NCBI GenBank assembly: GCA_030737835.1
Contig: CM060853.1
Location: 11,962,034-12,026,033 of the forward strand
DNA: 64,000 nucleotides
Direction of reading: 5' to 3'
DNA from: Acorus gramineus
Taxonomy: Eukaryota; Streptophyta; Magnoliopsida; Acorales; Acoraceae
The translations under genes were made by a program, and so were the position numbers. Positions 10,941-22,414 of the stretch are shown one piece after another (position 1 is the stretch's first letter; the number at the start of each line of letters is the position of its first letter). The notes beneath the pieces were generated by a model, which made no database searches, was not told the DNA's origin, and saw only the letters and a list, made by a program, of their open reading frames with translations.

Positions 10941-13196
10941 CGAGCAAAAGAATCTTCTAGTTCTTTAGTATATGCCCAAATGAATAGTTCAACGCATCAT
11001 CGTGTACCATGGATATCCGAGACGGTCATGTCAAATCATAAAGATCATAGAACTTCTAGTTTATATGAGTAAATATGGATATTTATAATAACCCTTAGGA
11101 GAGAGCATAAAGCTTTTCTAATGTATGCTTCTGGCATGAGACATTATTAATGCATAGATACTCCATAATTTTAAAATGGCATATGTTGAGATAGGTATCT
11201 TCAGTAGACTTCTTCTGGATCTACATGAATACAATGCATCGTTGATACAAAATTTTGTATCTCTTGATAACATGATATCTGCCCTTCTGGAGCCTTCGAC
11301 CAAGTTTATAATACCAAAAATAATATTATCATTTGCATTAATTAATGTTAAACTCAAAAAATAAGATAAATATGAAAGTGCATTTCATATAATAAAAAAA
11401 ATAAAGACGTAAATATAAAATTGACAAATATCTAATCATATATCAAGTACATGACCAATAAAGAGTTTAAGCGTACTTCAGGTATGCAACCAATTTAAAG
11501 ATTTGGACGTACTTCAGGTACGTGACCAAAATTATGTTATGAAATACCAAATAGATGACAATAATTTTCCTTTGCATTTTAGGGGTTTGTTATGCAACTT
11601 TTGCCTTGCTTTAGTTTAATAGCAAATCACTTCTAGTGATTTGAGATATTTTACAAACTTTATGATTGTTGTGCTTTCTCAACTATATAAATCATGATCT
11701 CATCATTCATGACCACAACTTCCATGGCGAACATAAAATAAAATGCATTTACTTCGGGTAATGATGCTATGCCATTGAGTTGAGTTACATGATATTTTAA
11801 AAAAATCGTTGTTCGGCAACGAGAATATATAAAATTAATGCTCTCAATATTGCTACAACTGGAGCATATTTGAGGCATAATGGCCGGTGGACCTTTGTCA
11901 ATGAGGTATTAATCTTTAAATCCTCTTCATTATGATGATGATGGTGAAATCTAATCATAATTTACATGTTCCTGCTGGGATACATGGATCTTTTTTTTTA
12001 TTTGGTCCTTCAAGGACCCAAAAAATATATCATATAACTTTTGTTTGGTCCTACAGGGACACGAACAATCATGATTTTTGTATAGTCCTTCAGGGATAGA
12101 ACAAAATAAAATTTTACATGATCCTTCAAAGATTCATATAATCATAATTTTTGTACAGTCCTTCAGGGATAAAATAAAATAAAATTTGTATGATCCTTCA
12201 TGGATACAATATAATCATAGTCCTTCAGGGACATTTTTAATCATATCTTTTACATGATTCTTCAGGGATCCATGTAATAACATTTTTTGTCTGATCCTGC
12301 AGGGACACAAGACTTTGTAATATCAAAATAAATCACTCATAAGTAAATAAACCTTGAATTTAAGATGTAAAAATAAACTTGTTACAGCATATAAATTTAG
12401 TGTCATTTATACATAGATTTACCTCAACTCCTTGTAAACAACAAATAGGGCTTCAAATAGGGTTAGAAGAAATAAGAAAGAAATGTGTACAAAAGTCACC
12501 ATATAAATATTGTTTTGGTGTGATCAATACTTTTAATAATAATATATAATATATATACAAAGAACAGATTTATCATTGTGGAAAATATTATTCCACAACA
12601 GATAAACTATATACAAACAATAATATAAAACAAATGCATATATAAATTAAATAATCGGTGCATCTTGCATTATACTTGTGTTGCTAACCGACTTGGTTAA
12701 AAGTTTGCAACAACATATTTGAATAATATCTTCAAGATGAAGTCTTTAAATTAAATCTAATATATGTATTCAGAGGATAAATAAATTGACATCAATAAAA
12801 AAACATGTAACTGATGTTCTTGAGCTGCATCAATTTATTTATTAATCAATAGACTTGTATAATGGGATATTCACAATGACTATGATGGTGTAAATATCAA
12901 ATATATACAAATACAATGAAATGATTACATCATACTCATCAGATAAGAGAACAAAGAGAGAAATAGTGATGAGATAAGATCAAAATGAAAAATAGTTAGC
13001 ATGCATGAGTGACACCTGTAAAAGCTCACGGTTTGACAAAGAAATCAACATATACCATATGAGACACATATATAATACTGTTTATGTTGAACCAGTCCCT
13101 GCACACATCACCAAAAAAATACAAACCATTGAGTCGAATCATTCTCTCTGATTTTGTGTGGGCTTGAAAACCAAAAGCTTATTCGTGCTGATAACA
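10941..13196 (-). other. Copia leader without coding potential
   Basis: About 2.25 kb between the linker remnants and the 5' LTR. No gag, protease or integrase motif is seen. It contains CGTACTTCAGGTACG-like words (10,850; 11,473; 11,508) and the TCCTTCAGGGAC array. Confidence 0.6.
11940..12330. repeat. Degenerate TCCTTCAGGGAC leader repeats, copy 2
   Basis: About eight units of TCCTTCAGGGA(C/T) or a close variant, separated by AT-rich spacers such as AATCATAATTTTTGTACAG. Same array as 360-860. Confidence 0.8.
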
Positions 13197-13508
13197 TATT
13201 ATAAACTATATAGAATATGATATATAAGAGTATGTAAACAAAGCACACAAGTATATAGAGAAGAGAAGTAGAGAGAGATTCTTATTCACTATTTGTTGGT
13301 TGGTGGAATACAAGAGAAACCCCTCTATTTATAGGGTGCATAGAGGAATCCCAAAGGTGGAGAGTTACAAGTCTATAGAGGTGAAGGGGAGATAGTGGGG
13401 CAATAGTGGGAGTGTTATGGAATAGAAGAGTATGGGAGGTTATGGGGTTGAAGAGTGGGGGAGGTTATGGGTTAGAGAAGTGGTGGGTTATCCACCATAT
13501 TCACAACA
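13197..13508 (-). repeat. Copia 5' LTR
   Basis: 312 bp, closely matching 7,499-7,865. The inner end reads ATAATA where the other copy reads ATAACA, so the terminal CA is mutated. Immediately inside is the PBS-like site at 13,177-13,196. Confidence 0.85.
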
Positions 13509-13529
13509 TGAATTTTTTTATGTATTGTT

Positions 13530-14045
13530 CGTTATATTACACTTTTTTATTTTGTTTCGTTTTAATTTCATAAATGTAACATTCTTTATTGTTACATTTA
13601 ATTTTTATACAATTTGAATGATGTTAATGTTACATTTCTGACGTCGAAATACACATTTATTTTTTGATACATTCATAAAATGTAACAGTCTGAAATGTAA
13701 CATTCATTCTTGTATTGCATTTCTTATAATGCAAATAGTAATTTATATTTGTTATATTTATAAATGTAACAGTCAACTACATACTTTTATAGAGGAATCT
13801 GCTACATTTTCTTTGGAAGGCAGTGCTCTAGAAGTTGAAATATATGATTTCGAAGAGTAAATGTAACTGTTTGACATTTAGGTAAATGTAATTGTTTGTT
13901 CCATCTATGTAAATATAACAGTTTTTATGTAAATGTAACAGTTTTTATGTAAATGTAACAAATCGTTTTGAGAGATGTAAACATTTAAGAAATGTATTTG
14001 TAACTACTAATATAAAATGTAACTGCTTCATATTGTAACTATACG
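13530..14045. repeat. Cluster of AATGTAAC(A/T)GT words in both orientations
   Basis: More than a dozen copies of ATGTAACA, ATGTAACTGT or the inverse TGTTACATTT in about 500 bp. They include a direct duplication of TTTTTATGTAAATGTAACAG at 13,920-13,965. It begins just outside the Copia 5' LTR. It looks like the subterminal repeat zone of a DNA transposon, but no terminal inverted repeat was found. Confidence 0.6.
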
Positions 14046-17000
14046 TGTTTTTTATTTAAATTTGAATACAATAAATACCTAATTTTTTAATGTTCAGTTA
14101 ATAACATTCTTAAAAAAAATAAAAAATTAATGTGTATAATAAGAATATAAGTTTGAAAAAAAATCTAGGCCGTTTGAAGGATTTTGATAAAAATAGGTAT
14201 TTTTTTGTGTAATTTAGGTTCAATTATAATTTAGGTAATGATTTCATCAAAATTTGAAATAGGTAAATGGATTTTAAGATTCATGTGGAAGAGTTATAAC
14301 CGAATAGAGAGAATCGGGGGATTTGGGTTAATGAGATAAATTTTTAATGAATGACAAATTTGTATTTTGTCATTTTACTATTTTAAAAAAAATCAACAAA
14401 CCAAACAAATTAATCAATGAAATGATGACAACTCATAAGGCTTGTGAGGAAGATAATCATTTCTGCAATCCATTTGACTATTGTTACATGTTTTAACTTA
14501 TTTTCAAAAGCATATATAATTGAATAAACTGAATGCATCTGAAGTGGCTAGAGGAACAATTTGTATGAGTCTAGAATAGTATTTCCTCGGTGTGATTACA
14601 TCTTAGTAATCCAAACAAGATGAGATCCAATAAGTGGTGGATCTCATCAGGTATAATGAAGGCTAACACGTGGTATTAATAGAAAAAACTATCATAATCT
14701 CACATGTTTTACATGTGAAATTGTTACGTGTCAGTCTTTTATTAGGGACATACAATAACAAATGGATTCACTCGTGACTCTATCCCTATCCCAATCCAAA
14801 CCCTTGAAAAAAATAAAAAAAAATAAAGTGCACGCAGTGTAAACCCCACAGTGAAAAAAAAAAGTGCACACAATCTGAAAGCCTATCCTGACATTTTTTG
14901 TTTGGTTTATCCAGGATGGGGGCCACAAAAAAATGGAATAAAGAGAGAGCACGCGAGCATAAGACATAAGTTAAGACATCCCTTTCTGAAAGGGAAGGGA
15001 AGGAGAGGAGAAAGCCTATCATAGAATCATCTTTTGCCCTACATAACATAACCTTTTTTTTTTTTTCACATTATGTGTGTGAGAGAGGGAGAGTCCATTT
15101 AGTGCATCTCACTATCATATTTTGGTGGATGACAATGTTGCTCTTCTTCCCATTCATGGAAATATGGGTCCCCTCCCCACCTTAAAGTCATATGTTTTGG
15201 CTTCTTTGGTTGTGGGTTTTTATTCTCTTTTAGCCATGGATGATGATAAGAGGTCAGCCATGTCATCAGCCGTATCTCTGTTTGGTGATTAAGGAGATAA
15301 ATAATTAGATCTGGCTTGGTAAGATAATAATATTTTGAGAATAATTTTAATGAATAAATGACTTATCAATTTTATTATTATTTACCTCATAGATTTTTAA
15401 TCCTATTCTTCCTAACTAATCAAATTTTTTTATTGCCATTTTATCCTACCCTTATTCCGCACCCCAAATGGGGATTTAAAAGATCTGAGTTATCATGTTT
15501 CTTATACAAAAAAAGGATAAAGTACATGCATTTTTCACAATTTTAAATTAATAAATGATGACCTTTTCCTCAAAAAATACTAGACTGATATTTATCAAAT
15601 TTTTTATTATTATTTATTATCAGGAAGTCAGGAACCAGTCAAATTATAATGTGATTACAGTATGTCTAAATTATGGTTGATTCACAAAAATCTAAATAAA
15701 TCCTCATAATGGATACTGTGGATTGGTTGTTTCTCGTAAAAAGCATGTCATTCGTGCCGGCACGCAGGCCGGGCTGGGCCATCTCCCTAAATTGATGGGC
15801 CGGCACGAATACGGCCCGCAACACAACAGGTCCATCATTGATGGGTCGGGCCAGAAGATGTGCAGTGTCCATTGGTGGATTGTGTTCACAGGAACATAAA
15901 ACAATCTAGTTGCATAGAGCGCGTATACACTCAGTCCGTTTTACGTACACTAGAATAACGTAATATATACAATATTATCATTATGTATGAGATTCTATCA
16001 TTCTTTCAAAACAAAAAAACATATGCTAATGCATCATTGATATACTGTATTTCATATAACAAAATGTATTTCAATGGTTTGTATGATTTTTTTTAAAAAA
16101 AAAAAGAAAATTGATATGGATTGTGGATGAGATAGCAATTGGGGCTAGACATATCATTTTCCGCTTGCAGAAGTTACACACATGAACTGGAGAACTCTTT
16201 TATAACTTATTATAAAACAAGTTATATGATAAAATAAAACGGCGCGCTAATACACTAGATCATCCGGCTTACCAAGTTACCATCTTAACAAAGCACATGA
16301 AATCTAGTTTTTTTTTTTTTTTTTAAGAATGATACTCCCCAAGATTTGATCCCTTGACGTCTTTCAAGAAAGTGAGAGGTGTTTACCGACTTAACTAAAA
16401 CTGGTTTGCATGGGTGTTGATACACTCATTTCGTTTTGTAGCCCATTACAATATGATAACGTAGTATATACTGTGCTATCATAGTGTATAAGATTCTATT
16501 ATAGTATATGGTGCAAAAAAATTTATCATTTTTTCAACGCGAAAAAAAAATGCTACTGTATCTCAGTATATGCTTCATTTCTTATAATTGCATGCACTTT
16601 AATTGGAGAGTGTATAATTTTTTTTAAAAAAAAAACCGATGTAAATTGCAATTCCGGCTGTACATATCATTTTTCAATATTTAATGGAGGATGTGCTTTG
16701 CTAGGAGAGTATATAGTATATACTCAATTAAAGAAAATTAAAGAAAGCATCAATTCAATTTATTTGAGTATATATTTCATTTTGTGAATGTACGTATTTT
16801 ATTACAAATATATGACTATAAAAAATCAAAACATGTTTGGACGGTAAAAGGTGATCGCAAGAGTGATTGGCCCTAACATTTTCCAAAACAAAAACCAGTG
16901 GAACATGGTTCAGCTGTTATCCCAGTAGATGTGGCCGCCATGCCATGATGTAGACCTCATTTGGACCCAACTTTTAAAAACAACCAATGTTTTAAGATCA

Positions 17001-18319
17001 ATTAAAATAACAGATTCCGAAAAAAAATACAATCCACAATTTTTTTTTCTTCCATAAAAGTTGTTTTTATCAACTTCTAATATGTAAAAACTAAACAAAA
17101 AGCCAATGTTCAATAAAACCTGCTTGAAACTGACTTATGGAAAGATTTTACAATTTCTAGAATCAGTTTGACGTTTCCAAATGTACACTTTTTCATAAAA
17201 ACTGTTCTAAACCATTTATTTATTTTTGTATGTAAAAAGTTACTCTAAACCAAATCTTCGTAGACGCTGTTCCATTGACTTTGAATACATAAAAACTAAA
17301 ACCTGAAATCAAAAGCTAAAACTAAAAAAATTGACAAATGGTTCCAAACGGCAAAAAAAAAAAGTTCAGTAACAAAAACACTCATATTTGGCCTACAATA
17401 ACTCTAGGTACCATAACCAAGTATAACTAAGAATTGAAGGGTCAGAAATGGGAAAGCTTGACTGCAATAATCAAGTATAACTAAGGGCAGATAAACAGTT
17501 ATCATGCCTTCAACTATTAGTAGTTGGAAGATCTTTCCAATAGGTGGGAGAGAATAACTCTGATGTTAAAGAAACATCTTGGATATCACAGGCATCAGAA
17601 TACCTATGAGAGAATTTCTCTGGGAGTCCCAGTGCAGAATGCGTTCCAGTGTCCTATTGTATCATTAAAGTGATAATCCATCTTTGCTTTTAAATTCTGT
17701 GGTTAGATAAATCAATCAAATAACAAAACTGGGCTACACAATGATCCAAAAATCTCACCTATCATAAAATGGTCAGTTAAAACATTTCTTCTAAATATAA
17801 TATTGAGTCAATATGTTGGCATATGGGCATATGAAACAGCTATAAGTCATATAGTAAGAATATAATACTCAATTTAATAGCATCTACGATCTATCTGTTT
17901 GAAAAGGTTAGAAGCACTAATTCATGATGAAATGTTGTGAGATCTCTTACATTCTAATAGTAGAGAGAGCCTATTTATTTAGTCTCTTCATTGTTAGGGT
18001 TGAGAGGGTTTTTTTTTTGGTAAATGGAGGCCGCATTGGGCTGCAGTGTGAGAAAAGGGATGGCAGTGAAGAGAAACACTGTGAAGAACATTGCATCTCC
18101 GTTACTTATTAATAGTGAATCGATTCACCCTCTCTTTTGTGGGTACAATCAAATTTATTGAACCACATAAATTCTATTGTGTGTTTTTTGCTTGGTTTTG
18201 TTTTCACCATTCATCGATAGGTGCTAAGATTAAACCCTAGGAGGCTTTTTTGCATCAACATAAAATCCAATGAAAATGTAAAGTAGAATTTTAACTCTTG
18301 CAAGGAGCAAAAGATAAAA
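14046..18319. other. Intergenic AT-rich region
   Basis: No supported gene. A GC-richer patch at 15,740-15,880 with GGCCGGGCTGGGCC and GGGTCGGGCCAG words resembles remains of a hAT-type non-autonomous element. A SINE-like unit lies at 16,308-16,402. The short ORFs here lack domains and are probably chance. Confidence 0.5.
16308..16402 (-). mobile_element. SINE (tRNA-derived), minus orientation
   Basis: Plus-strand poly-T (16,308-16,324) is the inverted A-tail. Then come CAAGATTTGATCCCTTGACG (B-box-like region) and GTTTACCGACTTAACTAAA (A-box-like region). The same order occurs in the SINE at 47,825-47,923. The target duplication is not clear. Confidence 0.55.
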
Positions 18320-19280
18320 TGATTAAATGCATATAACCCTCTTAAAGTTACTGAATATCCATATCGCCCCTTCATTTCATCAAATATCCATATAACCCCC
18401 TCATTTGTTGCGTTAAATGCATATAACCCCCTTGCCGTTCCCCTGTTAAACAACTGCGGTATAACCCCCCTGAAAGTTACCGGATATCCATATCGCCCTC
18501 TCATTTCATTGAATATCCATATAACCCCCTCATTTGTAGCGTTAAATGCATATAACCCCTTGCCATTATCCTGTCAAACAACTGCAGTGATTAAGTTAAC
18601 CTGATTTGTGAAAAAGATTGAAGTACCCCGATACCCTCTCTAAACCTCAAAGGGTAAAACGTATTCCACCTCTACCAAAACCAAAAAAAAAACCGCCATC
18701 ACATCTCCCAAACAGACTTGCAGACTCGTCATCCTGTGCTCATTCCAATCGTCTGTGACACTCTCATTCACTATTCTCCCTCGTCGTCTTTGCCACTCTC
18801 TCACATGGACCAAACCATTAAAGAATGAAATGAAAACAAAAGGAAGAAAAAACATACAATTTGTTTTCGAAACAAGGGGAAGAAAAAAGGGAAGAAGAAA
18901 TGGTGGTGTGTGGAAACAAGGGTAAGAAGAAAAAAACATGAATGGGGTTTAAATCATGAACCATTGCAACAACTAGAAATGTGACCGTTGGGGAAAAAGG
19001 AGGAATCGGATGGTCTTTGGTGAGGAAATGACATTTTGATCATTTGTTTAGATCCTTTTGAATTTTTTTGATAAATCAGGGGTTATATGAATATTTGAAT
19101 TGACTCCATTGTCAATAAATGGAATATTCCACGCATTTTCCTCTATTTTTGACGGACAGTTAACTAAAGTGGCTAAATGCTTAACCAAATCACAATATAG
19201 GTGGTTATATGGATATTCTATGAAATGAGGGGGCGATATGGATATCCGGTAACTTTCAGGGGGTTATATGCATTTAACCC
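18320..19280. mobile_element. Non-autonomous Mutator-like element, 961 bp
   Basis: Flanked by a perfect 9-bp direct repeat AAGATAAAA (18,311-18,319 and 19,281-19,289), the size expected of Mutator elements. The termini are inverted repeats with TTAAATGCATATAACCC, GATATCCATATCGCCCC and a TCATTTCAT-rich segment on the left, matching the reverse complement at about 19,198-19,280. The left terminal repeat is present twice in tandem (18,320-18,460 and 18,455-18,560). No transposase. The interior (18,600-19,130) has no recognisable captured gene. Confidence 0.85.
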
Positions 19281-19289
19281 AAGATAAAA

Positions 19290-19634
19290 AGATACGCTTT
19301 GAGACGAGTAAGCATTTATACTTTAGAATTTTCCGTTTGTACCATTGTAGTTAAAGGAGGAACTACATGTCCGATTACATTGGCTGTCCATGGTATAATG
19401 TCAAGTTTTTCATCAGAAGTGAAACTTTTGACATGAAAAACCAAGATTTTAGTTCTGCTTAGTTATTCAAATGTACCCATCTAACTGGAAAAAATTCAAA
19501 TGCTCACTCTAAATTCCAGTCAAGTAATAAAAAGCTACTCTGATCATGTCAAAATCAAAAGAGATTTGAATTACTCTAAAGTCAAAATCGAGATAACGGC
19601 GACAAACAACATTCATGGGAAGATGAAAAGAAAT
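19290..19634. other. 3' flank of the methyltransferase gene
   Basis: AT-rich, no feature seen. A tail of the minus-strand transcript from the next gene probably ends here. Confidence 0.5.
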
Positions 19635-21068
19635 TCAGATAGGTACCTCGCTTTGCTTACCACCCTTCCCAACCAGATGGTAAAGAAGCACACCTGCTGC
19701 AACACTGACATTCAGACTCTCCACCGCCACGAACGACTCAAATTCTTCACCAGAACACATCTGATCAGCTTCGCAGTGAGGAATTCTCACCAACTCGGTA
19801 CATGACCTCTCTACGAGGGGTCTCAACCCACTCCCTTCGCTGCCCAAAACAAGTATCGTAGGCGGCCCCGCCTCAACCTCACTCAACGGAACCGCTGTCT
19901 CAGATACCGATCCTCCCAAAACCCTCCACCCATTCTCGATTGACAAATTCAAGAACTGCATCATGTTCTTACACGACCTCAGCTCGATCATCTCGAGTGA
20001 GCCTGCACTTGCCTTGCTCACAACGCCACTCAACGGGGCTGAATTCTTCGCACAGAGGACCACCCCTACGGCCCCGAAAAAATACGCTGAACGGATGATG
20101 GCCCCCAAGTTTTGAGGGTCAGTCACCTCATCAAGAGCCACCCAAAGGTGACATCTTTGTCCTCCCTCCCCGATGGTAACCGCATCCAATTCTCTTATGC
20201 TCACCATCTCCAATGAAGAGGCATCCAAAACCAGACCTTGGTGAGGCCGGTTACCGACCAACATGTTGAGATCATGCTTTGCGGTCTCTTTCACTTTCAA
20301 TCCAATATTCTCCGCGATCTTCATGACCTGTTCCACCGCCTTCTTGTCCTTCTTTTTCTTGGAATTCCCACTCAAGTCCAAGCCTTCCTGAACATACAAA
20401 GTATAGAATTCCCTCCGCCCGGCCGTCAACGCCGCCAAAACAGGGCTGACCCCATAAATTCCTTCGCCCACCATCTTTGGCACGGTGGACCCTCCGGTGT
20501 CCCGTTTGTTCCATTGTCTCTCAAACCGGGCGTCTCTATCAACAGATCGACCGTACCACCTCTGTCGATCATCCTCCCTTTTCGAAGATTCGTCAATCTC
20601 TTCAGAGGCATTTCGTTGAATATCTGTTGCTCTCTCTAAAGCTCCACTTCTTCCGCTCTCACTGCCACCATCTTTGAAGAAGTAGTTCTTTGCGGATTCT
20701 TCCCACGACGACTGGCGTCTCTCAAAGGCCTTACCTTCCCCACTCCGACGCGTCGGAGTCCACCGCGCCTTATCAGAACCGCCACGAACGGCATTTCTCT
20801 TCAAGTTCTGCGAGGACCCACTTGAGAAACCCCGAATTCTCACCCCTCCGAAGCTCTCCATCCATTTTAATCCAAACCCATTTGAGGATTCTTGTGGTTT
20901 CACAAGGGTTTGCTCGCAAAACTCAGTTGAGAAAGGCCGAGACTGGGGGCCTTTTGAAGGCTTAAGACATCTGGGTCTCACGGAAGCCCTGGAAATCAAT
21001 GGAAAAGTGTGACCTTTCGCTATGTTGAAATTCATCACAAACACTTCTGATGCAAACCTCTCCAACAT
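19635..21068 (-). CDS. TrmH/SpoU-family RNA 2'-O-methyltransferase, organellar
   Basis: 477 aa, one open exon, ATG at 21,068. Domains: an N-terminal Ser/Arg-rich presequence (first about 60 residues, acidic residues rare after the first few) suggesting mitochondrial or plastid import; a charged low-complexity linker to about residue 205; a SpoU substrate-binding domain starting GIYGVSPVLAAL; and the SPOUT methyltransferase domain. The SPOUT motifs are present: NLGAIIRSA near residue 320 with the conserved Arg, VLGSEGSGL near 405-413, and LNVSVAAGVLLYHL near 452-463. The family transfers a methyl group from SAM to a ribose 2'-hydroxyl of rRNA or tRNA; the target here is not shown. The last residues after LVGKGGK sit beside possible GT donors, so a further short 3' exon cannot be excluded. 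Its start lies about 160 bp from the divergent dehydrogenase gene. Confidence 0.9.
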   Translation of the reverse strand: MLERFASEVFVMNFNIAKGHTFPLISRASVRPRCLKPSKGPQSRPFSTEFCEQTLVKPQESSNGFGLKWMESFGGVRIRGFSSGSSQNLKRNAVRGGSDKARWTPTRRSGEGKAFERRQSSWEESAKNYFFKDGGSESGRSGALERATDIQRNASEEIDESSKREDDRQRWYGRSVDRDARFERQWNKRDTGGSTVPKMVGEGIYGVSPVLAALTAGRREFYTLYVQEGLDLSGNSKKKKDKKAVEQVMKIAENIGLKVKETAKHDLNMLVGNRPHQGLVLDASSLEMVSIRELDAVTIGEGGQRCHLWVALDEVTDPQNLGAIIRSAYFFGAVGVVLCAKNSAPLSGVVSKASAGSLEMIELRSCKNMMQFLNLSIENGWRVLGGSVSETAVPLSEVEAGPPTILVLGSEGSGLRPLVERSCTELVRIPHCEADQMCSGEEFESFVAVESLNVSVAAGVLLYHLVGKGGKQSEVPI

Positions 21069-21229
21069 AAAAATCTCAATTTTTAGCCGAAGAAGGGCTT
21101 AAGAATGCCCTAAAACGAAATCTCGACCGTTCGATTGAAAAGTACGCTCGAGTGTACTTTAATCAACGTTCATGATTGCATGCCCAAAGCGTGAAAAATA
21201 GCAGCCTTTCGAAAAAAACAAGACCCGAT
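21069..21229. promoter_or_regulatory. Short bidirectional intergenic promoter
   Basis: Only 161 bp separate the ATG codons of two divergent host genes, so both 5' UTRs and core promoters must lie here or overlap the coding starts. No clear TATA box is visible for either direction. There is an inverted-looking GTACGCTCGAGTGTAC at 21,141-21,156. Confidence 0.6.
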
Positions 21230-22231
21230 ATGCGATCGATCCTGTCTCGCCTCCTCCGCCGTCATTTCTCCTCCTCCAACGCCGCCGCCGCCATGACATC
21301 CTCCGACACTCCATCCACCACCAGAGTGGGCTGGATCGGGACGGGTGTGATGGGCCGATCCATGGCGGCCCACCTCCTCTCGGCGGGCTACGCCCTCACC
21401 GTCTTCAACCGCACCCCCTCCAAGGCCCAAGCCCTCGTCGACCTTGGCGCCTCCCTCGCTCTCTCCCCCTCCGCCGTTGCCGCCGCCTCTGACGTCGTCT
21501 TCACCATCGTCGGCTACCCCTCCGATGTCCGCGACGTCCTCCTCGGCGACTCCGGCGTCCTCCGCTCCCTCCCCCCGGGAGGCATCGTCGTCGACATGAC
21601 CACCTCCGACCCCTCCCTCGCCGTCGAGGTCTCCGCAGCTGCAAAGGCCCGGTCTTGCGTCTCCGTCGACGCCCCTGTCTCCGGCGGCGACAGGGGGGCG
21701 CGCGAGGGGAAGCTCTCGATCTTCGCCGGCTGCGATGATGAACCCACCGTTCGAAAGCTGGGTCCGCTGTTCGAACGGATGGGGAGGGTCACCTACATGG
21801 GTCCCGCCGGGGCCGGGCAGCGGACGAAGCTGGCGAACCAGGTGGCGATCGCGTCGACGATGGTGGGGCTCGTCGAGGGGATGGTCTACGCATTGAAGTC
21901 CGGGCTCGACGTTGGCGCGTATCTCGAGGCGATATCGACAGGCGCGGCGGGGTCGAAGTCGCTCGATTTGTATGGAAAGCGAATTCTTTCGAGGGATTTT
22001 GAGGCGGGTTTTTATGTGAAGCACTTTGTGAAGGATCTGGGGATCTGTTTGAAGGAGTGCCAGGAGTTGGGGTTGGGTCTTCCCGGGCTGGCGCTCGCGC
22101 AGCAGTTGTACCTTTCGTTGGTCGCGCACGGGGAGGGGGATCTGGGCACGCAGGCCCTCGTTCTCGCAATCGAACGACTCAATAATGCCCGATTGGATGT
22201 GAAGGCCGCAGAGGAGGAGAGGAAGGTTTGA
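21230..22231 (+). CDS. 3-hydroxyisobutyrate dehydrogenase-like protein, mitochondrial
   Basis: 333 aa, intronless. The first ATG in frame is at 21,230; the open frame extends upstream only without ATG. An Arg/Ser-rich start (RSILSRLLRRHFSSS) looks like a mitochondrial presequence. The beta-hydroxyacid dehydrogenase fold follows: the dinucleotide-binding GWIGTGVMGRSM near residues 34-45, VFNRT after strand 2, the substrate-binding DAPVSGG near 147-153, and the catalytic Lys in TKLANQ near 199. The C-terminal helical domain holds GAAGSKSLDLYG, FYVKHFVKDLGICL and AHGEGDLGTQAL. The pattern fits the plant 'probable 3-hydroxyisobutyrate dehydrogenase-like, mitochondrial' group (Arabidopsis At4g29120 type). 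The substrate of that group is not settled; glyoxylate/succinic-semialdehyde reductases are close relatives. Codons are strongly C/G-ending, unlike the surroundings. Confidence 0.93.
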   Translation: MRSILSRLLRRHFSSSNAAAAMTSSDTPSTTRVGWIGTGVMGRSMAAHLLSAGYALTVFNRTPSKAQALVDLGASLALSPSAVAAASDVVFTIVGYPSDVRDVLLGDSGVLRSLPPGGIVVDMTTSDPSLAVEVSAAAKARSCVSVDAPVSGGDRGAREGKLSIFAGCDDEPTVRKLGPLFERMGRVTYMGPAGAGQRTKLANQVAIASTMVGLVEGMVYALKSGLDVGAYLEAISTGAAGSKSLDLYGKRILSRDFEAGFYVKHFVKDLGICLKECQELGLGLPGLALAQQLYLSLVAHGEGDLGTQALVLAIERLNNARLDVKAAEEERKV

Positions 22232-22414
22232 TTTGAAAGGTGGTTGTTTTGATTTGTATTGGGTTTGGGTTTTTTTTAATGAGCTTTGCTTCATATGCTT
22301 GATGTCTTTTAGTGCATATATATATATATGTTATGTAAGAACTTGAATTTTGATAATGTGATGATAATATTCCAACTTTTGGAATTTATGAAGAACAACC
22401 CGTTTTTTATCAAA
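22232..22414. other. 3' flank of the dehydrogenase gene
   Basis: AT-rich with a short TA run at 22,316-22,329. Probably 3' UTR and terminator region; no defined polyadenylation site can be proved. Confidence 0.4.

Larger units (their letters stand above)
7499..13508 (-). mobile_element. Copia LTR retrotransposon, deletion derivative
   Basis: Two related LTRs (7,499-7,865 and 13,197-13,508) bound 5.3 kb of minus-strand internal sequence. A polypurine tract (minus: CCAAGGGGGAG) abuts the left, 3' LTR, and a PBS-like TGTTATCAGCACGAATAAGC abuts the right, 5' LTR. In transcription order it holds a leader of about 2.2 kb without coding potential, two partial copies of the integrase-RT linker, then RT and RNase H. 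Gag, protease and integrase are not recognisable. The outside pentamers (AATAC, TGAAT) do not match, so no target duplication was found. Confidence 0.85.

Noticed and set aside
18640..18939. 99-aa ORF inside the non-autonomous Mutator-like element, possible captured gene
   Set aside because: Phe/Val-rich, no recognisable domain and no sign of exon structure; not enough to claim gene capture.
21170..22294. 374-aa ORF antisense to the dehydrogenase
   Set aside because: A shadow of GC-rich codons of the real gene; Gly/Asp-rich low complexity and no domain.
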